A stretch of DNA of 25,696 nt from Chara braunii (taxonomy: Eukaryota > Streptophyta > Charophyceae > Charales > Characeae). The stretch is from the NCBI GenBank assembly GCA_003427395.1, contig BFEA01000002.1, positions 5,899,630-5,925,325 on the forward strand, written 5' to 3'. Below, piece by piece: positions 1 to 7,036 of this stretch. Under the pieces are notes generated by a model. That model made no database searches. It was not told the origin of the DNA and worked only from the letters and a program-made list of their open reading frames with translations. Numbering within the stretch: the stretch's first letter is position 1; each line of letters starts with the position of its first letter. The translations under genes and the position numbers were made by a program.

Positions 1-38
1 GTTCCCCGTAATACTATAATGACAATAAAAAAAAGGCC
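1..38 (+). mobile_element. SINE copy 0, 3' end only
   Basis: This is the 3' terminus of a SINE whose body lies outside the window. The first 30 bases (GTTCCCCGTAATACTATAAT, then GACAATAAAA) match, with one or two changes, the reverse complement of the end of SINE copy 1 at about 583-618, and also the end of copy 3 near 15089-15122. An A-run follows, as expected for a retroposed tail. The body, including the A and B boxes, cannot be seen. Confidence 0.75.
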
Positions 39-93
39 TGAAAGGCCGTCCTGTCCAGATTTGACAGGTAATTGAATTGGTTGGGCTTAAAGA

Positions 94-238
94 ATTAGCC
101 TTTAAAAAAAAAAAAAAAAAAAAAATCTTCTCTGTATGGTTCCAATTTTAACGTTTATTAGGGTCTAGAAGTAGGCTCAGTCCTTCGGGACATCGGTGAA
201 AATAAAATTGGAACGATACAGAGAAAGAAGATTAGCCT
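94..238. mobile_element. Small fold-back element between 8-bp direct repeats
   Basis: Bases 124-149 and 203-233 form an imperfect inverted repeat of about 27 bp. One arm reads AATCTTCTCTGTATGGTTCC; the other is its complement with one mismatch and a 4-nt insertion. The direct repeat ATTAGCCT occurs at 94-101 and again at 231-238, abutting the right arm. A run of about 23 A (102-125) sits between the left direct repeat and the left arm. An 8-bp duplication would fit a hAT- or Mutator-like MITE, but the A-run is on the wrong side for a retroposon and the element is only about 130 bp. Non-autonomous; no coding capacity. Confidence 0.4.
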
Positions 239-492
239 GGCCCCTCCCTGCGCAAGTATGACAAGCATAAATCGAGATGCAGGCTCGGCGGCACAGGATA
301 GAAAGGAAAGGAATCTTACGTCGTATTTTCACACTACCACTCTTCTCAATGTATCTGACCGTAACTACGGCCAGATGTGGATGTATCTGCTTGCATTTCC
401 ATCCAGAAATAAGTAAAAACTTACTAAAAAGGTCCTGGTGTGAGTATATGCTCTTAGGGCCTCTTTCCACACAACTACAAATGTAAGGATTC

Positions 493-547
493 CTTTTTTT
501 TCTTTTTTTTTTTCTTTTTCTTTTTTTGGGGGGGGGTGGGGAGGGGC
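493..547. repeat. Polypyrimidine tract followed by G-rich run
   Basis: Almost pure T/C sequence for about 35 bases, running into a G-rich stretch with a run of 9 G. Low-complexity DNA just outside the 3' tail of the minus-strand SINE. It has no gene content and is a likely site of length polymorphism or sequencing error. Confidence 0.6.
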
Positions 548-582
548 CAACTGCTGTAAGGATTCTTGCAAAATCACCCTTC

Positions 583-967
583 TTTTTTTTATTGTCATTT
601 TAGTATTACGGGGAACCCCGTAGCAGCTACATCCGTGCTCAAGCCTCCAGCGAGGGAACATGCAGAGCTGCACCCCCAGCAGGTGCGATACCTGCTACAG
701 CAGGTGGGCGATACCCGCCAGGGGTCAGCCGGTAGCATCAGGACCGAGCTTCTTCGATGGGCCAGTCACTGTGCCTCCCCTTTGGTCCCCTCCCCCTATG
801 AACATCAGCAGTCTCTGCTCTATGCCACTCGGGGGGACCATATCTCTAGGTGGCGGGCGCCAAGCTTGCCCAGGAAGGTGCATGAGGCCAGTGGGGATTG
901 AACCGAAGACCTCCTGAATGCCACTTGCGTGCCTTACCAACTGAGCTGGCCCCAATCCTTCAACCAC
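583..967 (-). mobile_element. tRNA-derived SINE, copy 1, nearly full length
   Basis: A short interspersed element transcribed by RNA polymerase III and mobilised by LINE proteins. Read on the minus strand it begins near 967. A tRNA-like A box (about 949-937, CCAGCTCAGTTGG) comes first and a B box (904-895, GGTTCAATCC) follows about 33 bases later, normal tRNA spacing. The body of about 280 bp is unrelated to tRNA and ends in GGGGTTCCCCGTAATACTAA plus an A-rich tail at 590-583. Total length is about 385 bp. Copies at 8815 and 15089 share the head, the middle (CTAGAGATA and GGTCCCC motifs) or the tail. I could not find a convincing target-site duplication. The open frames here are accidental. 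Confidence 0.85.
895..904 (-). promoter_or_regulatory. Pol III B box of SINE copy 1
   Basis: Minus-strand GGTTCAATCC fits the internal Pol III promoter consensus GGTTCRANYCC. The matching A box lies at about 949-937. Both are tRNA-derived internal promoter parts of the SINE, not a tRNA gene: no acceptor stem closes the structure. Confidence 0.75.
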
Positions 968-1150
968 ACCCTAATGACGGAAAAAAAGAAGAAGAACTCC
1001 AGAATGTTTCCACATTTTAGGCTTTTGGGGTCCGCCCCTAAAAAATAAGTGCACCCCAGGCAAAACGACGAAAATCTCTAGGGAGCCCCCGGAGGTGATT
1101 TGAAATGTGAGGGTGGGACCCTATGGAGTGCGTTATTCATGGAGGTGGTG

Positions 1151-1196
1151 GTTTTTTATTTTTTATTTATTATTATTATTATTATTTTTTCCGGGC
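1151..1196 (-). repeat. (TAA)n/A-rich tract, probable LINE 3' tail
   Basis: On the minus strand this reads as an A-rich stretch with about six TAA units followed by A-rich DNA. It lies directly downstream of the minus-strand LINE remnant, so it is best read as that element's 3' tail, later expanded as a microsatellite. It could instead be an unrelated TTA microsatellite. Confidence 0.5.
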
Positions 1197-2293
1197 AAAG
1201 CACAGTTGTTCCTGCTCCAATGCGTTTGTGTCTGGTCCTTTGTTCGGGACGGTGCCACCCACGAGACCCGGTACCGCTTTCTGCAGTGCTGTTGTGAGGC
1301 CATGGTAGCCGTTGGCAGGAACCAAAGGTTGTTCCGGAAGCTCGGAGGACCTGTAGGAGACGCACTGTAGGAGACAACGGCCGGTTGGAATTAAGATCTT
1401 GTCCGGATACGCAGCAAAGATGCCAGTAGTGGCATCTTGGACAGCCTTGATGCCTGATGACCTCCCTATGCCGAACGGCGGCGTGCTGCTCTCGAAAGTC
1501 TCTCTGGAGCCCACTGATAAGCCACGATATAGTCGGGCTGCAATGGCTCCCGATAGTGAGTCAGTCTGCGGTGAAGGAAATGACCGCGCACCGCCACTAT
1601 GTCATTGAACACCGTTTGTGCCATCTGCAGTTTGTCATGGAAGTAATCGTCGGTTGCATCGTCTGCGATGGTGAGGACCCTCCATGTTCCACCCGTCCTT
1701 CTTTTCACCCATCACCGCGGTGTCTCCCTCAGCATCACACCCGCCACGATGGCGTTCGACAATAGGAATGACGCGTCCCATAGATCTGGCGAGGAGTTCA
1801 TCAAGGCCTGGGCTAGGGCGGCCTCTCGTCTGTCCCGCTGTCTTCTGCTGGCCCGCTGCAGGTCGTTCACCATCGTCGGAAGACGAATCAAGGGACGGGT
1901 CAGTTACAGTGTTGCAGTCCCCTCCAATCACCAGGTTATCTACATAAGGAATAAATGCTCGGAGCTCTGAAAAGAACTCCGGGCGTTCTTTGCAATCAAC
2001 TGTGGCGTAGATCAACATAAACGCTCATTCCTCATCGTTAATTAAGGCTTTAACCCATAGCCATCTACCCAAAGAGTCGTAAAAAACCTAAAATCTTGCA
2101 TTTGAAATTCCTATGAAACAAGATCGCCACCCCTCCCTTAGTGTCCTCCGCTGGCCTCCACCATTGTTTCCCCCTCCACCAGTTTCCTAATTCACTGTTC
2201 TTATCCTCATTGAACTTCGTCTCCTGAATTAGAGCAACCTGTATTTTATTATGATGGAGCCAGGTCTTAAGTCTGACTCTCTTAAAAAAAATT
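1182..2293 (-). pseudogene. LINE remnant: endonuclease and linker, degraded
   Basis: Minus-strand remains of a non-LTR retrotransposon ORF2. Segment 2293-2065 carries the start of an APE-type endonuclease, with WLHHNKIQVALIQETKF (the QETK element binds the catalytic metal) and later GGVAILFHRNF. Segment 2018-1635, in another frame, continues with FFSELRAFIPYVDNLVIGGD and CNTV, matching the conserved GGDFN block; here the Phe is Cys. Segment 1708-1466 (WRVLTIADDATDDYF followed by an A..VFNDIV pattern) resembles the linker before the reverse transcriptase. 1514-1182 may be reverse-transcriptase-derived, but I see no YADD or FVPGR motif. Frame changes, a missing domain of roughly 200 residues and the absent N-terminus make it dead. 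Element A begins exactly where the endonuclease N-terminus is lost. Confidence 0.75.
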
Positions 2294-2307
2294 TGTGACA
2301 CCCAACC

Positions 2308-2445
2308 TCACGCCCAGTGCGACTTCCTGATTAGCGTGTGGGTGGGCCTGGAAGCGCGAAAAGGTGTGTGCCAAGGATTTTTGGAAAGTGCGGGTGGAGT
2401 CTCAGGTCGGAACTGAGATCTCTTGTGACAAGTTTCACTGTTTCA
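2308..2445 (-). pseudogene. C-terminal segment of the element A protein family
   Basis: A 45-codon minus-strand frame ending GCG TGA at 2310-2308, 14 nt from the TGTGACA edge. It contains SKNPWHTPF and matches PKNHWQPPF in element B, whose frame also ends GCG TGA exactly 14 nt from its edge. It is offset by one phase from the 235-codon frame above; the offset is the same in B. That could mean a second short ORF, an intron or a shared old frameshift. Confidence 0.35.
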
Positions 2446-2539
2446 GGGATGCGAATGCAGGAGGAGGATAGGTGCGGATCGGAGTCCTGCTGTAGGCCGG
2501 GGAATGGGGGCTATCGCTCCAGTGGTTTCGTCGTCTGGG

Positions 2540-3253
2540 TCAAACGTGTATCTGGTGAACCATCGGGACGCTATGGCTATCTCGCTGATTGACCACCTGT
2601 CGACGTCTAACGTCGCAGGTCTCGGAGTCGGACTCGGCCGGTCTCAGCCAAAGGTTGTGTGTCCGTCGTTCCTCCTTCGAGCAGGTTCGTGGGATGAAGT
2701 CGGAAGCTCGGTACTCGTGGTCCTGCAGGCACTCCGAGCACGAGGGTTGGGGCCAATAGGGGGCGATGGCGGGCCAAGGGACGATGGTGAGGGAGTGGTA
2801 GGGTAGCATGCGGTGATAGGGAGGGAACTCGGTCCCTATGATGATGATCCTGAGTTTCGCGACGACATGACAGGTGTGTGGGTTAGAGTAGTGGGGGAAA
2901 TAGGAAATAGTACGTCCCAAGGCCTGGTCGAGGTCCCGCTTGCAGATTCGTTCGTTCCTCGTTAAGTAAGGGAAGTTCGGGGGTTCCGTCCTGGGCCGTG
3001 TAGACAGGCGAGAGTGCTCCCAGTATCCTCGAAATTCCCGATCCCTCAAACACTCACGGTCAGTGATGTAAACGGGGGCGTCGACATTCATATTGCAAGT
3101 TGGGGTGGAACGTCGGTCATTTGAGATTTTAGTCGAGTTCAGGGTTCGCGGACGCGCGTGTAGGCAGCGATCGTCCCCGACCGAACTTACACGCGTATAC
3201 ACAAGCCCTGTCCTTCGATCAGAGGGGCGGAAGCCAGCAGCTCGCAAGACAGA
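2540..3253 (-). CDS. Unrecognised 235-codon open frame in element A
   Basis: Open on the minus strand from 3253 to a TGA at 2542-2540; the first ATG gives residue 53. I do not recognise the protein. Residues about 117-211 match the broken frame in element B. Shared features in order are YFP, a hydrophobic stretch, FPPY (about 141), a Trp, AP.W (162-165), CS.C (170-173), YR, F, RT, LRP (201-203) and SDSE.C (206-211). Many matched codons differ only at the third base (Cys TGC/TGT, Ser TCG/AGC, Arg CGA/CGG, Pro CCG/CCA), which supports past coding on this strand. The CxxC pair could bind a metal, but only one clear pair is conserved. The last part of the family's frame (2445-2308) lies in a different phase. 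It could be an antisense ORF of an LTR element; function unknown. Confidence 0.45.
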   Translation of the reverse strand, partial: SVLRAAGFRPSDRRTGLVYTRVSSVGDDRCLHARPRTLNSTKISNDRRSTPTCNMNVDAPVYITDRECLRDREFRGYWEHSRLSTRPRTEPPNFPYLTRNERICKRDLDQALGRTISYFPHYSNPHTCHVVAKLRIIIIGTEFPPYHRMLPYHSLTIVPWPAIAPYWPQPSCSECLQDHEYRASDFIPRTCSKEERRTHNLWLRPAESDSETCDVRRRQVVNQRDSHSVPMVHQIHV

Positions 3254-3643
3254 TCATCCTATAATGAGGCAACCTTTCAATAGTCTATTATGCCTATCCA
3301 ATTCATGTACAAGCAGGATTACGCCTATCATCCATGCATCTAGTTTTGAATTGAGGCCCATCAGTTTGAAATCACACAAGGGCTAATCGTCGGGGATCAA
3401 TCAATTAGACCCATTAAAAAACAGAGAAGGGGAGCAGAGGAAAACAACCATTCATTAACACCCGAGGAGAGCAAATGAAAACATACACGTCAACAAAAAA
3501 AAGCAAATGAGAAGTCCGAAGGCCGATCCAGAAATAAAAAGAGGGAAGACCCGCGCCGAATACCAAAATTGCTCAGAAGGAAAAAAAAGGAATCAAAATG
3601 GCTTAGAAGTATAGAAGAAGAAACTCATTGCACACTTCCCGTC
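3254..3643. other. Purine-rich spacer, no gene seen
   Basis: No recognisable gene or element. The sequence becomes A/G-rich towards 3400-3600 with short A-runs. It separates element A from repeat R copy 1, and may contain the undefined end of either. Confidence 0.5.
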
Positions 3644-3659
3644 GCTCTCTCTCTCTCTT
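3644..3659. repeat. (CT)8 microsatellite at the edge of repeat R
   Basis: Eight CT units immediately precede repeat R copy 1. The same position in copy 2 carries a (GA/CT) tract of at least 80 bp (25614-25696), so this is the short allele of a microsatellite built into the repeat edge. Confidence 0.8.
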
Positions 3660-4264
3660 CTCATCACCCTGATGCGGGCAGTTCGTCGCCTCGCACCCAC
3701 ACAGAGTTGTCACCCCACTTGATCCACACATGCCAGCCAGACTCGCCCGTGTGCCATAGTTCGTCGCGGTCCCACCTCAACCCCGCACGATCAGCATCAG
3801 CTCGTCGGATCGCCCAACTCTCTACTCACCTGCCAGCTTCCATTCGTTAGTCGATCCTCTCGACCACGCTAACTTCCAAAGATGCTTAGAGAGGGAGTTA
3901 ATCGTGCTTACAAAATTTATAGTGCATGCATGTGCGAGCGATACCCGGGATTGTGTCTGAGTACATGGAAAAAGGAGGAAGGGAGTGCCTACGACTGCAT
4001 GGCCAGGTCGCGGCGTGAGGGACGTAGCCTCACTTCACACATCGATCCGGTCATGCATGTGTTCAGGCCAATAGGACGGAGGAAGAAGTACGCGCGCACG
4101 AAGGCGCCACAAAAGGTACTAAGAGTGAGGGAATTACAGTTGCAATTATGCCCGCCAAAATAAAATTTACAGTTATACTCATGATTAAGGCACAGAGAAA
4201 TCAGAGCATAGATCTTGATGCTGCATGGCATGCGCAAGAAAGAAGCGCAGTGCAGCAGAAATTG
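3660..4264 (+). repeat. Repeat R copy 1, unclassified, inverted relative to copy 2
   Basis: About 600 bp that matches the reverse complement of about 25020-25613 at roughly 75 to 80 percent by eye. Shared landmarks in order are GCGGGCAGTTCGTCGCCTCG-like start, ACACAGAGTTGTCACCCC, CAGCTCGTCGGAT, CCAACTCTCTACTCACC, TTAGTCGATCCTCTCGA, AAAATTTATAG, GTGCCTACGACTGCATGGCC, AATAGGA, GCCACAAAA, then TTACAGTT twice about 33 bp apart, and ATCAGAGCA. It may be part of an LTR or another long repeat. A further match (CTGCAGAAAGTGGTTCGTCA) lies at 4620-4639 after about 350 unmatched bases. ORFs on both strands look incidental. Confidence 0.65.
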
Positions 4265-4721
4265 AGGCGCGCCTAAATTCCTAATTCTAATTCCTAGTTG
4301 CAAAAAAGAAATTTCGAACAAAGCAATTCTCGAGAGCCTGTGGGGACTTGACATCACTTGAAAATTCAAAAAGATTTTTCCGCGTGACTATCGCGCCAAA
4401 AATTCCCCATTCCCACAGCAAAACAAGAAATAAGTTATGACAACAGTTATTCGCCGTGCTCGCTAAGGTGCAATCAACTACCAACCGTCACCGAACCAGG
4501 CCAGCCCTCCCCCCTTTCCCAAAGGACGTATAAGGCAAGGGCATCCACGCAATTCACCAAGCCATCCCGACTCAACCCGTTTCAACCCCCGACGCAGCCT
4601 CGCGCGGAAGATCGTGTGGCTGCAGAAAGTGGTTCGTCACATTCCTTTTACCTTTAGTCTCTCCAAGATCTGTCACATTCCAATAAACAAACCTGGATTT
4701 ACTGAGGGGCTGCATTGCCCA
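4265..4721. other. Region absent from repeat R copy 2; no gene
   Basis: Copy 2 of repeat R has only about 40 bases between the parts that match 4250-4264 and 4620-4639. Copy 1 therefore holds about 310 extra bases here, or copy 2 lost them. No inverted ends, direct repeats or coding frame are obvious. 4640-4720 is ordinary unassigned sequence. Confidence 0.35.
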
Positions 4722-5063
4722 TCAGATTCGCCCCTTGATGGATTGATATTTGATTCTCAATATGTCCGCTTCCCATGACCTCCGAATTGAGTCCAACAGG
4801 AACTTCGAGTGCAGACTTTCGTTCCCAGTCAGTTGGACATTCAGTTGAGCCCGGGCCTCTTCATTAGTGCCATCAGAGATTGAGGTCATCTTCAGGTCCT
4901 TGGTATTGTTAGATTTGAATGCGTTCGTCGAGATCCAATTCAACCCACAATCGATGGGTCTAGCATTTATTAAGAAGGCATGGATAAAAAACCATCTTCG
5001 CATTGCTACCACTAAACGAACCCAGGTGCTGCATAGTAATATATCCGATGACCAGGCCGACAT
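4722..5063 (-). pseudogene. Unassigned retroelement-like frame, downstream of gag remnant
   Basis: A minus-strand open frame of 113 codons. It lies downstream of, and in the same direction as, the gag-like pieces at 7036-6099, so it may be part of the same decayed polyprotein. It contains a charged, helix-forming stretch (QLNVQLTGNESLHSKFLLD, then SWEADILRI) with no cysteine or protease motif. I do not recognise the family. No DTG protease, reverse transcriptase or integrase motif is visible. Confidence 0.25.
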
Positions 5064-5100
5064 CGTATCTGACCTCCAGGTATCCTTCCACTAGTTTGAC

Positions 5101-5562
5101 TCAGAGAGTAGAGGAGGGGGATGTGATATCCTCTAGTCCGCAAAGGAGCAGTTTGAGCGAACCTTGATGTGCAAGGAATGACATCCACTTCGCTGATAAG
5201 GCACTCTCCCAGAGGATAATTGGACAAAATAGGTTGGAGATGGTTACCTGATTAGCATGTTGCTCTTTTGATACCGAAGTCATCGGAGCTGGCTCTTGTT
5301 GTCCGGAAGGCTGTTGGGGTGAGTAAGGTTGTTGCGCCATGCCTCGGGAGAAGAAGGCTCCCGGTTGCAACCCGTTCTCGGAGGAAGAAACAAGAGAAGA
5401 AATTCGTGGAGCGAAAACCTGCTCCTTCAAGTTACCAGGGTTTTCGTTCCTTCTAGCATCACATCTGCTATACTTTATAGGCGAGATTTGCAGATTGCCT
5501 TCCACAAAAATCACTCCAATCCCTAGAGAGCGAGGGGAGGATGGAGAGATTGAGATACTCAA
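5101..5562 (-). pseudogene. Pro/Gln-rich frame, possible polyprotein fragment
   Basis: A minus-strand frame of 153 codons with a Pro/Gln-rich middle (MAQQPYSPQQPSGQQEPAP) such as occurs in disordered parts of gag proteins and in many other proteins. It lies between the zinc-knuckle remnant and the frame at 5063-4722, all in the same direction. No catalytic motif is visible. Assignment is by position only and it could be chance. Confidence 0.22.
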
Positions 5563-6098
5563 GGATGAACTCTCCTTACGCCTTAATTACCTACTTTGCC
5601 CATTGACTGTCCTCTCCCTCTCGTCGTGGAGGTGGGGGAAGTACACAATGGTGTCAATGAGGCTGCTTGCGCAACCGATCCCTTATTTAACTGAGATGAT
5701 CGGCCTCTTCCGGACTAATTAGTCTTGGCCCCCACAAGGGAATTACCCCTCCCGTTTGTCCCAGGTCGGGATGTCAATGCTCTTGAGATATTAGAGGGGA
5801 TCCCAAGGGGTGGGTATATCGATGTCTGTCCTTATTGTAGATTGGAACTTGAAGGCAGGAGCGGAGGAATCGCTGGTCCTGTTGCTTGGGAGTTCTAGCT
5901 TGTTGTGCTTGGTTGTGAAGGGCCACCGCCTGCTGGGAGATCGCCTGGATTCAATGTCGTAGTTGTTGATGGCCCGGCTGCGCCTAGTACCGGTGATGGG
6001 AACTGTTGAGCTACAATTCCGGGAGTTGGACACGAGTTCCCTTTCTTGGAATCTGGAAGGGTGAATCTTCATGCCTGGGTAAAAGTACGAGTGAAGTA
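5563..6098 (-). other. Continuation of broken retroelement, no clear domain
   Basis: The minus-strand frame 6141-5791 and an overlapping frame 6244-6011 run on from the zinc-knuckle piece in other phases. They are rich in Ser, Arg and Thr. This would be where the linker after a gag zinc knuckle lies. I see no protease active site. It is most likely frameshifted remains of the same element. Confidence 0.25.
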
Positions 6099-6497
6099 CT
6101 ACGAGCAAGGGGGATACTGTTGTCTTGGGGAAGGTTGGCACCGTTCCCTCGCCTGTTCCATTCGTGATGCTTGATAGGAACTAGTTGGATCGTCTGCTTG
6201 TGTCGTGTCCGCCTTGTCAGGGCACTCAGATGAAAAAAGGCCATACCACCTACAAAACCGACACCATGGAGTATTGTTATCTTCTAAATTTGTCAATAAC
6301 GTATCCAAACCTACCTTTAGGGACAATACCGACTTGAAGCGAGATTCAAACTTTTGAACTATGTCAAACTTGGCATTGACGAGATGAGGCATAAACGCGT
6401 CCTCAATAGGTTTGTCTTCCTTGACGACCGCTCCTATGATTTTTATAATCCGATTCATTGTGCGAATGAATGATAAGAAAAAAATAGAAAATCGAAT
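6099..6497 (-). pseudogene. gag-like fragment with a damaged CCHC zinc knuckle
   Basis: A minus-strand frame running from about 6497; a natural internal ATG is at 6458-6456. An acidic/hydrophobic helical region (FMPHLVNAKFDIVQKFESRF) precedes a zinc-knuckle-like block at 6263-6222: CRFCRWYGLFSSEC. The spacing C-x2-C-x4-x-x4-C is that of the retroviral and retrotransposon CCHC nucleocapsid knuckle, but the expected His is Leu (CTT, one base from CAT). A Gln/Ser/Pro-rich tail follows, ending at a stop at 6099. In living elements this protein packages the RNA. Family (copia, gypsy or pararetrovirus-like) cannot be decided. Confidence 0.5.
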
Positions 6498-6612
6498 GAC
6501 AATCACCCAATAATTTTTCACTCCCTTTCTCTCTCTTCTTGTTTCCCATTTGCTCTTGGGCAACCAAGAGCGAATGATAACCTTGTACTTTTGCTTATCT
6601 AATAAAAATTAA

Positions 6613-7036
6613 ATTTCCTACTTCCTTCCCATCATTGTTGTGTTGGCCTCTAATGATCTCATTGTGTATGAGATCATGGATCTGCCTTCGACATGTGTGG
6701 AGCCACGACCTTGAGCTTTAAGCTCCTGACTCAAGCGGCCGCCTTCCAAGTTTCGTACAATTGGAGATTCTCTTTGTTGTCGAGACTCTTGGCCTTACCC
6801 CCGAAAATAAAGATCACAGTGTGGTCTTCCATCCATTAGATTTGAATCTTGTTGAAATCGTCGCGGACCACTCCATTGATACTATCTTATTCGGTATCGA
6901 CCTCTAGGTATTAGTCCAACTCCAAAATGTTCCCTTGTAGAAAACATTGTTGAAGTATTGCTTGAGTCCGTTGCTCCTCCTCCGCACCAATGTCGTCCGA
7001 TTGATTTTGTAGTATAATGTCCTCTACATGCGCCAT
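6613..7036 (-). pseudogene. Probable gag N-terminal remnant with in-frame stops
   Basis: Starts at ATG 7036-7034 and reads MAHVEDIILQNQSDDIGAEE, an acidic Gln-rich start, through 41 codons to a TAA at 6913-6911. The same frame then stays readable (YLEVDTE, NGVVRDDFNKIQI, HTVIFIFGGKAKSLDN, LQLYETWKA) but is cut by further stops over about 125 codons. It lies upstream of, and on the same strand as, the zinc-knuckle piece, so the two probably belong to one dead gag gene. Stops next to otherwise sensible codons look like point decay. The track of minimum-length ORFs misses it. Confidence 0.4.

Larger units (their letters stand above)
2294..3253 (-). mobile_element. Element A: unclassified repeat with TGTGACA terminus
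   Basis: One of two related elements (the other is 9040-9820). Its low-coordinate edge reads TGTGACACCCAACCTCACGC; copy B reads TGTGACGTTCAACCTCACGC. The TG start suggests an LTR boundary. It abuts a LINE endonuclease that is truncated at this point, so A inserted into, or recombined with, the LINE. Similarity to B is clear over the first ~100 bp (including a GCCAA.GATTTTTGG core near 2370-2385) and again in the protein-like segment at about 2615-2899. The high-coordinate end is not defined; 3253 is only the limit of the open frame. Orientation as an LTR (plus) or as a gene (minus) is undecided. Confidence 0.55.

Noticed and set aside
895-967. Possible tRNA gene on the minus strand
   Set aside because: A and B boxes are present, but there is no acceptor stem and the sequence continues into a body and A-rich tail shared with other copies, so it is the head of a SINE.
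583-990. Target-site duplication around SINE copy 1
   Set aside because: The short CACCCT word on both sides is too short and off-position to claim.
1182-1514. Reverse transcriptase domain of the LINE
   Set aside because: Position fits, but I could not see YADD, the fingers motif or another diagnostic block; kept only as possible remains.
3989-4369. 126-codon minus frame with Asn-Cys-Asn-Cys repeats, also seen at 24919-25227
   Set aside because: It arises from the TTACAGTT words of repeat R; differences between the two copies show no silent-site pattern that I could see.
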